From: an uncultured Oscillospiraceae bacterium
GTDB lineage: Bacteria > Bacillota > Clostridia > Oscillospirales > Oscillospiraceae
Direction: 5' to 3'
DNA: 64,000 nt
Assembly (NCBI GenBank): GCA_934667815.1
Contig: CAKUMO010000008.1
Coordinates: forward strand, 1 to 64,000
The notes under the pieces were generated by a model. The model was not told the DNA's origin. It did no database searches and saw only the letters and a program-made list of their open reading frames with translations. The translations under genes were made by a program, and so were the position numbers. Below, in pieces: positions 7,517 through 15,495 of the stretch; the stretch's first letter is position 1; every line of letters begins with the position of its first letter.

Positions 7517-9223
7517 ATGGCACGAAAAAGTCGGGCCAATAACGCTCTGATAATATCCGACACAAAAAATAGGATATGGAATGCCGGACTTTACGGTCGC
7601 CTTTCCGTAGAAGACGGAGATGACACGGAGCAAAACTCAATCGGCAACCAAAAGAAAATCGGAAATCATTTTCTTGCGACCAAGGTGGATATTGTACTTG
7701 TTGACACATATTCGGACAATGGGTACACGGGAATGAATTTTGAACGTCCCGACTTCAAGAGAATGTTTGAGGATATACTGTCCGGCAGGATCAACTGCGT
7801 CATTGTTAAGGACATTTCCAGATTGGGACGCCATTTTGTAATGACGAGCAATTTCGTGGAACGCATATTCCCGGAAATGGGGATACGGCTGATTTGTATT
7901 AACGACGGGTATGATAGTTCCGAACCGAACGCCGACTCGTCGGCCTTGACACTTCCACTGAAAATGGTGATGAATGACTACTATGTCAAGGACATCTCCC
8001 AAAAAATCCGCTCGTCTATACACGCAAAAATGGACAGTGGTGAATACCTACCTTCTGCAGGCAGCATCCCATACGGATACATCAGAGATCCGGAAAACAA
8101 TACATTTAAGGTCGACGAGGAGACAGCTCCGATTGTTTTACGGATTTTTCAAATGCGGGCTGAGAGGGTCAGCTTTAACGGCATATGCCGAGAATTGAAT
8201 TTAGAGGGGATTCCATGTCCCGGAAAAATTCGTTATGAGCGTGGTATTACCATGGCGGAAAAGTATAAGGACGCATTGTGGATACGAGGCACTGTACGAA
8301 AAATCACGCAAGATGCAGTGTATATCGGCTGTCGTATTCATGGCAAGGTAATGCGGAGCAAAGTTGGCTTCGATAAAAAACGGCGTCCCCAGGAAGAATG
8401 GAAAATCATTGAGAATGCACATCCGGCACTTGTGTCTAAAGAATTATTTGAACAGGTTCAGAAAGTAAACTTTGAGGAGCTTGAAAAGCGAAAGCACTAT
8501 GTTCAACGGAATGGTGCAGAAGAAGATTACAGAGATTTGTTTCGGGGATTGGTTTATTGTGCCGATTGTCACAGCCTCATGTCAGCAGGCAAAGGCTGCG
8601 CACGGGCAGGTGCGGATACTCCGAGCCGCATTTTTTATGATTGCAATACCTATCGGTATTCTGAGCACACACACTGTACAAGCCACTATGTTAGGCAGGA
8701 ACAAATCTATGCTGTGGTCAAGGATGCAATTGATCAGCAAATAAAGGTGGCTGTGGATATTGAGCAGCTTGTTGTAAGTATCAAGAATTCCCCGAAAATC
8801 AAGCGGGTCTTTACTGAAGTGACAGAAACCTCTGAAAGCATATCTGCGAAACGGCAAAAGGTAGAAAATAGAATTGAACGCCTTCTTACTGATTTAACCG
8901 AGCGGATTATTGACCGGAATGAGTATGAGTATATGAAGGCAAAGTATTCTCAGCAATTGAAGGACCTACTGGATGCGGAAGAAGAGGCAGCAGCAAGAAA
9001 AAATGCAGTGCAGAAAAAATTATCTGTTACGCAGGAGTTGATATGTAATATGAAGGAGTATCAATCTCTGCCGACTCTTACGCCGGAAATTCTGAAACTG
9101 CTTATAAAGGAGATTCAGGTTCATAGTAACCGGATCATCACCATTGTTTTCAATTTCAGTGATCCGTATAAGTCGATTTCCGAACTGCAGAACTGTGTGG
9201 AGGAGGTGCGTCAGGTTGGATGA
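7517..9223 (+). CDS. Large serine recombinase 2 of 3
   Basis: ATG at 7517 follows AAGGAGGTGA, which lies in the end of recombinase 1, so the two are translationally coupled. The 568-aa protein has GLYGRLSVED (catalytic Ser about 30), DNGYTGMNFERPDF and IVKDISRLGRHFV. A recombinase domain follows, then a zinc ribbon (CADCHSLMS...YDCNTYRYSEHTHC) and a long coiled coil. It is clearly a paralogue but diverged from its neighbours. Tandem non-identical recombinases usually act together, as with CcrA/CcrB. Confidence 0.95.
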   Translation: MARKSRANNALIISDTKNRIWNAGLYGRLSVEDGDDTEQNSIGNQKKIGNHFLATKVDIVLVDTYSDNGYTGMNFERPDFKRMFEDILSGRINCVIVKDISRLGRHFVMTSNFVERIFPEMGIRLICINDGYDSSEPNADSSALTLPLKMVMNDYYVKDISQKIRSSIHAKMDSGEYLPSAGSIPYGYIRDPENNTFKVDEETAPIVLRIFQMRAERVSFNGICRELNLEGIPCPGKIRYERGITMAEKYKDALWIRGTVRKITQDAVYIGCRIHGKVMRSKVGFDKKRRPQEEWKIIENAHPALVSKELFEQVQKVNFEELEKRKHYVQRNGAEEDYRDLFRGLVYCADCHSLMSAGKGCARAGADTPSRIFYDCNTYRYSEHTHCTSHYVRQEQIYAVVKDAIDQQIKVAVDIEQLVVSIKNSPKIKRVFTEVTETSESISAKRQKVENRIERLLTDLTERIIDRNEYEYMKAKYSQQLKDLLDAEEEAAARKNAVQKKLSVTQELICNMKEYQSLPTLTPEILKLLIKEIQVHSNRIITIVFNFSDPYKSISELQNCVEEVRQVG

Positions 9224-10823
9224 GCTAATAGATATTTCGTATGTGAGATTATCAAAAGAAGACGGCGATGTCGAAGACGGTAGCATAGATGAAAGCTGCA
9301 GCATTCAATCGCAGCGTACATGCATCAAACAGTATCTGCGCAGCAACGGGTTCTCAGTTGATCACCTTTTGGAGATCGTAGATGACGGCTACAGCGGAAC
9401 AACGATGAACCGTCCCGGAATGAATCGACTGATAAAGTTGGTCGAATCAGGGAAAGTGCGGACGATTATTGTGCGTGATCTTTCTCGATTTGCTCGTAAC
9501 TATTTGGAAGCCGGACATTATCTCGAATTTATTTTTCCGGTTTACAATGTTCGATTCATATCCATAAACGATCAGTTTGATAGTATGGAACTCGGAGAAT
9601 CAACCGGCGGACTTGAACTGGCAATACGCAACCTAATCAACCAAATGTACTCCAAAGACATTTCAAGGAAAATTAAAAGTGCTGTTGATTTGAAAAAGCT
9701 GAGCGGTGAGTTTGTTTACGGAACGGCTCCTTACGGCTATAAAAAGGGTGACGTGCGAAATACGATTGTGATTGACGAGCCGGCTGCGCAGGTAGTCAGA
9801 CAAATATTTGAATGGGCCGCAGCAGGGATTACCGTAAGCAATATCGCGCAGAGGCTAAATGCGGCATCAATATCAACGCCATCCGTTTACCTTGCCGATA
9901 TTAGGGGGAAATATAAGACTCACTCCTCGTGGAGCTATGAATCAGTTCGGAATATATTGTCCAATCGCCTTTACACTGGGGATACCGTGCCGTTTAAGTC
10001 ACATGTTGTACGTGTCGGCAGCAATCATGTAAAGCAGGTGCCGCCAGAACTACAGCAGGTAATCCCCAACACGCATGAGGCGATTATCAGTCGGGAACAG
10101 TATTATCATGCGTTAACCGTCATAAAATCGGTAAAAAAGGGTCGAGGCATACGATCAGATAATCCCTTCACTTCATTGCTCATATGCGGCTGCTGCGGAA
10201 ACCGATTAAGCAAAGGAAAAGAAAAAAACAAGACCTGGCTTTGCTCCATGCACCGTTATAATCCCAAAACGGATTGTAAAAGCGTGCGTATAGATAACAA
10301 TCAACTTGAACAGATTGTTTTACGAGCTATCTCAATGCAGTGCCGCCTGTTGGATGCGAAGGTACAACCCATCAAAAGAGAGAGTTACTCCGCAAAATCC
10401 AGCGATCAGATACTTCGGAATGAATGTCAATCTTTATACAGGCAAATAGACCGAATCCAAGCCGATAAGATGACTCTCTACGAAAGATACGCTTGTGGGA
10501 ATATTACAAAAGAGGTATATGTCTCGGAAAAGGACACACTGTCCGCAAAAGAGGAAAAACTAAAAGCACAGTATGTAATGGCTGAGCAGAAACAGGCATT
10601 GCTGAAAGAAAAAATCCGCATGAGTGCCGACCGAATTTCGGCTGCCGAAAAGGTTACACCGTATCAGAGCCTAACAAAATTGACTCCGGAGCTTGCAAAG
10701 GAACTCATCAAAAGGATTATTGTTCGACCGGGCAAAAGCATTCGCATTGAATGGAATTTCTCGGACGAACTTTCCGGATTGGTGGAATTCCCCGAAATCT
10801 GTTTTGAAAAGCAAGCCATATAA
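9216..10823 (+). CDS. Large serine recombinase 3 of 3
   Basis: The start is TTG at 9216, preceded by GGAGGTG and overlapping the previous gene by 8 bp; the ATG at 9144 lies deep in that gene and has no ribosome site. The 535-aa product carries [10 protein letters not shown] (catalytic Ser about 13), [14 protein letters not shown] and [17 protein letters not shown]. It then has a recombinase domain, a zinc ribbon ([11 protein letters not shown]...[12 protein letters not shown]) and a coiled coil. It is the last gene of the element: the stop is 41 bp from the spoIVB fragment, so the attachment junction lies between. Confidence 0.95.
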   Translation: MDELIDISYVRLSKEDGDVEDGSIDESCSIQSQRTCIKQYLRSNGFSVDHLLEIVDDGYSGTTMNRPGMNRLIKLVESGKVRTIIVRDLSRFARNYLEAGHYLEFIFPVYNVRFISINDQFDSMELGESTGGLELAIRNLINQMYSKDISRKIKSAVDLKKLSGEFVYGTAPYGYKKGDVRNTIVIDEPAAQVVRQIFEWAAAGITVSNIAQRLNAASISTPSVYLADIRGKYKTHSSWSYESVRNILSNRLYTGDTVPFKSHVVRVGSNHVKQVPPELQQVIPNTHEAIISREQYYHALTVIKSVKKGRGIRSDNPFTSLLICGCCGNRLSKGKEKNKTWLCSMHRYNPKTDCKSVRIDNNQLEQIVLRAISMQCRLLDAKVQPIKRESYSAKSSDQILRNECQSLYRQIDRIQADKMTLYERYACGNITKEVYVSEKDTLSAKEEKLKAQYVMAEQKQALLKEKIRMSADRISAAEKVTPYQSLTKLTPELAKELIKRIIVRPGKSIRIEWNFSDELSGLVEFPEICFEKQAI

Positions 10824-10864
10824 AAAATATTTCAAAAAATTGTTGTCCCTATCTTGACACAGCC

Positions 10865-11005
10865 ATGTCCGGCAGCCCGATTATGCAGAACGGAAAGCTT
10901 GTCGGCGCGGTGACGCATGTTCTGGTGAACGACCCGACACGCGGCTACGGCATTTTCATTGAAAACATGCTCGCCGCGGCGCAGGAGCAGCAGAAAGCGG
11001 CATAA
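10865..11005 (+). pseudogene. spoIVB: 3' fragment of spoIVB, interrupted by the recombinase element
   Basis: The last 46 codons of a SpoIVB peptidase (S55 family) are present, beginning [20 protein letters not shown] and continuing through [14 protein letters not shown]. SpoIVB is the forespore-secreted serine protease that triggers pro-sigma-K processing. The fragment begins exactly at the catalytic-serine motif GMSGSP, so the 5' half, with its PDZ domain and the rest of the protease, is separated from it. No other part of spoIVB is in the window. Sequence upstream (10824-10864) is unrelated to spoIVB, so the right junction of the element lies there. Confidence 0.85.
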
Positions 11006-11009
11006 ATCA

Positions 11010-11042
11010 GGGAGCTTCTCCGTCTGTGTCGGAGAGGCTCCC
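11010..11042 (+). terminator. Hairpin downstream of spoIVB
   Basis: GGGAGCTTCTCCG and CGGAGAGGCTCCC pair around TCTGTGT directly after the spoIVB stop. There is no T run, so termination is likely but not certain. Confidence 0.6.
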
Positions 11043-11076
11043 TCAGCATGTCAAAAAGCCCTTCGGGAGTACTGGC

Positions 11077-11125
11077 TTTGCAAGCAAGTGCTTGCACTTG
11101 CTTGCAAAACGGTGTATGCTATAAG
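11077..11125 (+). promoter_or_regulatory. Palindromic operator over a promoter for the antitoxin remnant
   Basis: TTTGCAAGCAAGTG and CACTTGCTTGCAAA (11077-11090, 11095-11108) form a perfect 14-bp inverted repeat around CTTG. The right arm covers the -35 of a promoter TTGCTT (11098) - 16 - TATAAG (11120). This is how autoregulated toxin-antitoxin operons are built, and a RelB/DinJ-type remnant follows. Confidence 0.65.
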
Positions 11126-11145
11126 TAAGAAAGGGGCGACTTACT

Positions 11146-11315
11146 TTGGCAAATTCTTTAATTCAGTTCCGCGCTCAAAAGGTATTCCGAATCAAGGCGA
11201 TGGCGATCTGCGGGATAACAAAGCTGTCAGGGCAATGAAATCTACCGGTCGTATAGCCGATAGGACATTGGTTGAGATCCATGCTGAAATTGCTGAAGGG
11301 AGAAAGCAGAGGTGA
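11146..11315 (+). pseudogene. RelB/DinJ-family antitoxin pseudogene
   Basis: From TTG at 11146, 30 codons read LANSLIQFRAQKVFRIKAMA then ICGITKLSGQ, the N-terminal ribbon-helix-helix of RelB/DinJ antitoxins (usually MANxLIQFR...KAxAICExLG). A second frame from ATG at 11235 supplies the family's C-terminal end, TLVEIHAEIAEGRKQR. The middle section (normally DLPTYLRMCISRLIQENGIPF) is missing and the frames differ, so an internal deletion has destroyed the gene. No RelE/YafQ toxin is adjacent. Confidence 0.65.
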
Positions 11316-11318
11316 AAA

Positions 11319-12197
11319 ATGTCGTACCGTACGATGTTTAAGCAAATGTCCACGAAAAAGAAGATAATCGGTGTTCTCTCCGGTATATTCTTCATTCTGG
11401 TTATTTGGACTGCATGGGGAAACACGGCGCTGGAATTGAATTCCTACACCATCTGCAGCGATAAACTGCCGGGCGCATTTGACGGTTATCGCATTGCGCA
11501 TATTTCAGATCTGCACAATGCGGAGTTCGGTGACGGTAATCAACGGCTTTTGGGTATGCTGCGGGAGGCTGAGCCAGATGTGATTGCAATGACCGGAGAT
11601 TTGATCGACTCGCGCAGGACCAATCTTGCAGTTGCATTGGCCTTTGCAGAAGAAGCAGCGCAGATTGCTCCGTGCTATTATGTCTCCGGTAATCATGAAG
11701 CGAGAGTTTTGGAATATCAGGATTTGAAGGCCGGTCTGGAGGCCGCCGGAGTAACAGTTCTGGACGATGCGTATGTAAAGATTGAGGTTTCCGGGGAAAG
11801 CATTACCGTTATAGGCGTCAATGATCCAAGCTTCAGCGCAGACTATTTGACGGGTGACGCTGCCGTGATCGATCAGAAGCTTTCAGCGCTTACTGCGGAA
11901 GCTTCCGGTTTTACGATTCTTCTTTCTCACAGGCCGGAGCTGTTTAATACCTATGTCCGTCATGATATGGAGCTGGTTCTCAGTGGACACGCGCATGGCG
12001 GTCAATTTCGGCTGCCACTGATCGGCGGATTGATTGCACCGAACCAGGGACTGTTTCCAAGGTACGACGCTGGTTTATATTCCGAGAGAGACACGAACAT
12101 GATTGTAAGCCGGGGGCTTGGAAACAGCATTATTCCGTTTCGATTCAATAACCGGCCAGAAGTAGTTCTGATAGAGCTTAAGAGCCAAAACCGATGA
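11319..12197 (+). CDS. Membrane-anchored metallophosphoesterase (YkuE/YaeI-like)
   Basis: The 292-aa protein starts at 11319 behind AGAGGTGA. One N-terminal membrane segment (about 15-33) is followed by a calcineurin-like phosphoesterase domain with all metal motifs: HISDLHN (about 61-67), MTGDLID, SGNHEA, LLSHRPE and SGHAHGGQ. Relatives hydrolyse phosphodiesters or UDP-diacylglucosamine at the membrane. The substrate here is unknown. The gene follows the antitoxin remnant by 3 bp but is itself intact. Confidence 0.9.
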   Translation: MSYRTMFKQMSTKKKIIGVLSGIFFILVIWTAWGNTALELNSYTICSDKLPGAFDGYRIAHISDLHNAEFGDGNQRLLGMLREAEPDVIAMTGDLIDSRRTNLAVALAFAEEAAQIAPCYYVSGNHEARVLEYQDLKAGLEAAGVTVLDDAYVKIEVSGESITVIGVNDPSFSADYLTGDAAVIDQKLSALTAEASGFTILLSHRPELFNTYVRHDMELVLSGHAHGGQFRLPLIGGLIAPNQGLFPRYDAGLYSERDTNMIVSRGLGNSIIPFRFNNRPEVVLIELKSQNR

Positions 12198-12215
12198 AAC
12201 TAAGGGAAGGAAAAC

Positions 12216-12359
12216 ATGAGTCAGGAACAACACATCGAGTTTCCGGAGGAATATACACGCCGAAAGCTGAATGCCCGGTATCGGGAAATCCCACTAAAGG
12301 ACACGACCTCGCGGTTACTGCGCAAATACTGCAACGCATTTCGCCGCAGGGGACACTAA
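12216..12359 (+). CDS. 47-aa ORF, probably an N-terminal gene fragment
   Basis: ATG at 12216 follows GGGAAGG. The product, MSQEQHIEFPEEYTRRKLNA to YCNAFRRRGH, is charged and predicted helical. Its first 40 residues look like the start of a longer Clostridia protein I cannot name, and the last few look like a frameshifted tail. It may be a broken gene. Confidence 0.4.
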   Translation: MSQEQHIEFPEEYTRRKLNARYREIPLKDTTSRLLRKYCNAFRRRGH

Positions 12360-12373
12360 AATATATTTGTACA

Positions 12374-12526
12374 GTGGACTATAAGACGTTAGGGCAAAAC
12401 ATTCGGCGGGTCCGTGTTACGCAGGGATTCCGGAAGAAGGACCTTAGAGGCCTGTCACCGCTAATCCCTGTAAAAAATCGCATTTATCACTGCCTCGGCC
12501 TATCGTGCCGTGCCGCTCAAAGGTGA
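12374..12526 (+). pseudogene. Truncated XRE-family regulator
   Basis: From GTG at 12374 the frame reads VDYKTLGQNIRRVRVTQGFR then KKDL, the first helices of an XRE-type HTH. Homology stops at about 12440, where the sequence becomes the antisense of the end of the neighbouring leftward gene. The rest of the regulator has been deleted. Confidence 0.55.
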
Positions 12527-13069
12527 TGCCGCACATATCTCCGTATACACGGTCATCGCTCAGGCAGAACGTGCCTGTTAGCTCTTTGCAGCCCAGCAGC
12601 TCACAATATTTCATATAGGGGCATTGCAGAACATCAACTCTGTAATGCCTGCTGTCGGCTTCGATTTCTTCGAATTTGAAGCCCGTCTCTCCGTTGAACA
12701 TCGTGCCGATCATCTTGCGGAAGATTTTAAAGAACAGCGGCCGGATAAACGGGAGCCTCGTTGCGATATGCAGTCGCTTCCGGTCAGGCTCTACACCGAT
12801 TCTTACCGACGCTTCTATCAAGGCTATGGCTTCTTCACGCGAGATATATTGGATCATTTGCAGATAAATCGCAGCCCGCAGGAAGATCATCCGTTCGGTA
12901 TGTACCTTTTCTTTTTGGGGAAGTCCCCTATATTTGCCGCACAGCTCGTTGCAAAGGGTCACTGCGTCATTTACCAAGACATCCGTTTGCTCCTCGCCGA
13001 GCTTTTTTTCAGTTCGCCCAGGAGATAAGAAAAACCGTCGAGTTTTTCGTAGTATCTTTTATCAACCAT
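12444..13069 (-). pseudogene. L-2-amino-thiazoline-4-carboxylate hydrolase-family protein with N-terminal frameshift
   Basis: The open frame 12444-12977 encodes the family signature CPYMKYCELLGCKELTGTFC with DDRVYGDM, FERHGTIGRG and CDF. The true start is the ATG at 13069 behind GGAGGT, giving MVDKRYYEKLDGFSYLLGEL. That frame stops early because a homopolymer of seven Ts (13003-13009; As on the coding strand) is one base short: eight would give an unbroken 208-aa protein. It is a recent frameshift, a phase-variable tract or a sequencing error. Family members are proposed to open the thiazoline ring on the way to cysteine. The substrate here is unproven. Confidence 0.75.
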
Positions 13070-13242
13070 ATTCTGTGCACCTCCGCATTTGCAGCTTCCA
13101 ATTTTCCATTTCATTACAAATAAATTTTAGCATGATTCTGCGACTTTTTCTACTGCAGTTTCTTGATGTATCGCGTCGCTTGGCAAGCGCATTCCCAACG
13201 GGAGGGCATAACGCAGGTACCGAAATAACCTTCCCGGCGTAC

Positions 13243-13276
13243 GAAAAAACGGGGTCAGACGTTTTGTCTGACCCCG
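13243..13276 (-). terminator. Terminator of the pilus operon
   Basis: CGGGGTCAGAC and GTCTGACCCCG form an 11-bp stem. On the minus strand it is followed by TTTTTT, 34 bp past the last sortase stop. Confidence 0.9.
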
Positions 13277-13309
13277 CTAAATATAATAAATGCACCGCTA
13301 TTGAAAGCT

Positions 13310-13936
13310 TCATTCGTCGGTGTCTGCCGCCGTGCAGCGTACCAGCACGCGGTGGCGGCTATCGGCCGTGCATGTAAAAATTGTAAGCGGATACTCCGAC
13401 GGCAGCGCCTCGCCGTCATTGCCCGAAACCGTCTCAATTTCGGCGACAATAAACCGATGGATATAGCCCGCCCCGTCGGTCAGCTCCACCTGCATGCCCG
13501 GCTCCGCGTGCCACAAAGCGCGCAGATGGCTGCGATAGCTGTGCCCCAGCACGACCAGATCGCCGGTGGTCAGCGAGCCGGAATAACGGCAGGGCGCAAC
13601 ATCCAAAAGCGCATCGCTCCATTCGGAAAGCACCGGCAGCTCGATTGACAGCGCATCGATGCGCAGCGTGGCAATCATTGCGTAGCCGCTCGGCGTGTAG
13701 GCAATCGGTTCCTCCGGCACATCGGGGGCATCGACCCCGGCTTCTGCATCGGTCTGCTGCGGTACCCGCTCGACCCGAACGGCGCACTGCCCGCTTTGCA
13801 GCGCGTGCACAAGTGCGGAGGAGGTCTCCCCTGCCAGCTTGTCACGGTGCCACTGCGCCGCAAGCATCACTGCCGCGCCAAGCAGCAGCGCCGCGCCGAC
13901 CGCCACCAAAAGCAGTCCCCGCGTGCGCTTAGCCAT
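13310..13936 (-). CDS. Second sortase of the pilus locus (probable base/cell-wall anchoring)
   Basis: The 208-aa sortase has one N-terminal membrane anchor (about 7-27), a catalytic His in VVLGHSYRSH and a catalytic Cys in TIFTCTADSRHR with the conserved Arg after it (TLxTC...R). It lacks the C-terminal membrane segment of sortase C. It overlaps the base-pilin gene by 8 bp and is last in the operon. In other pilus systems a second sortase attaches the base pilin to lipid II. That role is inferred from position and from the LPQTG substrate next door. Confidence 0.85.
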   Translation of the reverse strand: MAKRTRGLLLVAVGAALLLGAAVMLAAQWHRDKLAGETSSALVHALQSGQCAVRVERVPQQTDAEAGVDAPDVPEEPIAYTPSGYAMIATLRIDALSIELPVLSEWSDALLDVAPCRYSGSLTTGDLVVLGHSYRSHLRALWHAEPGMQVELTDGAGYIHRFIVAEIETVSGNDGEALPSEYPLTIFTCTADSRHRVLVRCTAADTDE

Positions 13937-14582
13937 GGTTTGCCTTTCCGGCGCGGATCAGTTCGACCACACCGAGAGTTAAAATTGCGAGACCTGCGAA
14001 CGCCAGAAGCAGCGTCGGCAGCGGATCCCATCCGGTCTGCGGCAGATTCGGGGCATCGTCGGGTCTCGGCGCGGGCGGCGATGGCGGCGTCGGCGCAGGT
14101 TCCGATTTGGGGAACGCATCTACATCGTAATAGAGCTTCCCCTCAAGCTCCAAGGGCAGGTGCACAAGGAACGCCGGAAAAACGACCGATTGCCCATCCG
14201 CACAGCGGACAAGATAAATTCCCTCCGCCAGCGGTGCGAAGGTTGCTTCCCCCGTGGCATCGGTCGGCTGTTTTGCCGCCGAACAGCCGTGCTCTGCGGC
14301 AAAGGCAGCAAGTCTTCGGGCGGCTTTCGCTTCCTGCTCAGCCTCGAAAAGCGTTCCCGCATCGATGCCGGCGGCAGCAAAGTCCTCAGTCAGCGTGCCG
14401 TCCGTGTCCGCCACACGGTAGACAAGCACGGTGATTTTCTGTGTCGGCGTGCCGTCCTGACCGGTCAGAAGAATGTGGAGACTGCCTGCGGCACTCTCCG
14501 CCTGCACCGCCGCGCAAAAGAGCGCTGCCAGCAGCATCAACAAAGCAAGCGCGCGAGGGGCGCGGCGCAAACGGCTCGTCAT
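13929..14582 (-). CDS. Base (minor) pilin with proline-rich tail and LPQTG signal
   Basis: ATG at 14582 lies behind AGGAGA and overlaps the sortase C stop as ATGA. The 217-aa protein has a signal peptide (MTSRLRRAPRALALLMLLAA ending near AQA) and one Cna_B/SpaA-like domain with DATGEATFAPLAEGIYLV. A proline-rich linker (PAPTPPSPPAPRPDDAP) and a sorting signal NLPQTG, hydrophobic helix and basic tail follow. A proline-rich C-terminus is typical of pilus base subunits that become wall-linked. The LPQTG motif differs from the LPETG of the shaft and tip, suggesting a separate sortase. Confidence 0.85.
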   Translation of the reverse strand: MTSRLRRAPRALALLMLLAALFCAAVQAESAAGSLHILLTGQDGTPTQKITVLVYRVADTDGTLTEDFAAAGIDAGTLFEAEQEAKAARRLAAFAAEHGCSAAKQPTDATGEATFAPLAEGIYLVRCADGQSVVFPAFLVHLPLELEGKLYYDVDAFPKSEPAPTPPSPPAPRPDDAPNLPQTGWDPLPTLLLAFAGLAILTLGVVELIRAGKANHG

Positions 14583-15427
14583 GGCATATCTCCTTTCTTT
14601 TTCTTCTTTCCGTCGAGGGGCAGGATCAGGAACAAAACCGTAATTCCCAGTGCACCCAGCAGCACCGGCATGAGCCACGGCAGGGTGATGGTTTTCGTTT
14701 CATTGGTCATCTCAAGGGCCGCGCCGCCGCTCCGGTCGGTCTGGATGCGAACCCCGGTCACGAGCAACCGGTGCGAATTGATGCCGTAGGGCGTGCAGGT
14801 AAGCAGCGTCACGCAGTCCATCCCGGGCACGATCGCAAGCTGCGACAGGTCGCCCGGCTCAACGACCGTGATGCGCTCAACGCGGTATTCCAGTCGCCGG
14901 CCAAGCACATGGATGTAAAACACGTCGCCATAGGTCAGACGGTCGATATTGGTCAGCAGCTCGGAGGACGGCAGGCCGCGATGCCCGGAGAGCACGCAGT
15001 GCGTGCTTTCTCCGCCGACCGGAAGGCTGCTCCATTCCAAATGGCCGACGGCCCTTTGCAGGGTATCGGCCTCGACTCCATGCAGGATCGGCAGCTTGAC
15101 GTCGATGGACGGAATCTCCAGATACGCCATAACGTCGCTGCTTCCGGCCAGAAGGGTCGAGGGGTAGACCGTCTGCTGGGCCTCGGTCAGAGAATAGGCG
15201 CTCGGTCGCTCAAGCAGAGAGCGATTGTAGTCCTCAGCCTCTTGCAGAAGGCGGCGGTTTTCCGTCTCCTCCAGCCTGGCAATTTCGTCATCGTAGGACA
15301 GGATCGACCTTGCCTGGCGAATTGTGTTCCAGTAATTACTTGCAGTGGGATACAGCAGCAGGGACAATCCCGCAAGAAGCAGCAGTGCGACAAGGACTGC
15401 GGTAATCCATGTTTTCTTGTTCTTCAC
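14579..15427 (-). CDS. Pilus-assembly sortase C
   Basis: The GTG at 15427 (VKNKKTWITAVL) is chosen because AAGGAG lies 8 bp upstream. The 282-aa protein has an N-terminal membrane segment, a sortase core with catalytic His in LSGHRGLPSS, Cys in TLLTCTPYG and Arg in SHRLLVTG. A second C-terminal membrane helix (LPWLMPVLLGALGITVLFL) precedes a lysine-rich tail. Two membrane segments and its place next to pilin genes define class C, which joins pilin LPXTG threonines to lysines of the next subunit. I see no clear DPF/DPW lid motif. Confidence 0.92.
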   Translation of the reverse strand: MKNKKTWITAVLVALLLLAGLSLLLYPTASNYWNTIRQARSILSYDDEIARLEETENRRLLQEAEDYNRSLLERPSAYSLTEAQQTVYPSTLLAGSSDVMAYLEIPSIDVKLPILHGVEADTLQRAVGHLEWSSLPVGGESTHCVLSGHRGLPSSELLTNIDRLTYGDVFYIHVLGRRLEYRVERITVVEPGDLSQLAIVPGMDCVTLLTCTPYGINSHRLLVTGVRIQTDRSGGAALEMTNETKTITLPWLMPVLLGALGITVLFLILPLDGKKKKKGDMP

Positions 15428-15446
15428 GCGGCATTCTCCTTGCCGG

Positions 15447-15474
15447 CCACGGGGAGAGGTTGCTCCCCGTGGCG
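15447..15474 (-). promoter_or_regulatory. Intercistronic hairpin between major pilin and sortase C
   Basis: GCCACGGGGAG and CTCCCCGTGGC form a perfect 11-bp stem that ends a few bases before the sortase C ribosome site. There is no T run. It is well placed to stabilise the pilin message or lower sortase expression relative to the highly needed shaft subunit. Confidence 0.65.
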
Positions 15475-15495
15475 GCATGATTCGTTCAGCTCAAA

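Noticed and set aside
10959..11315. A 118-codon frame starting inside the spoIVB fragment
   Set aside because: It runs through the spoIVB remnant, a hairpin and a promoter in another frame. Only its last 26 codons correspond to real protein, the antitoxin C-terminus.
13062..13313. An 83-codon minus-strand frame between the ATC-hydrolase gene and the pilus terminator
   Set aside because: It spans the terminator hairpin, lacks a ribosome site and resembles no protein.
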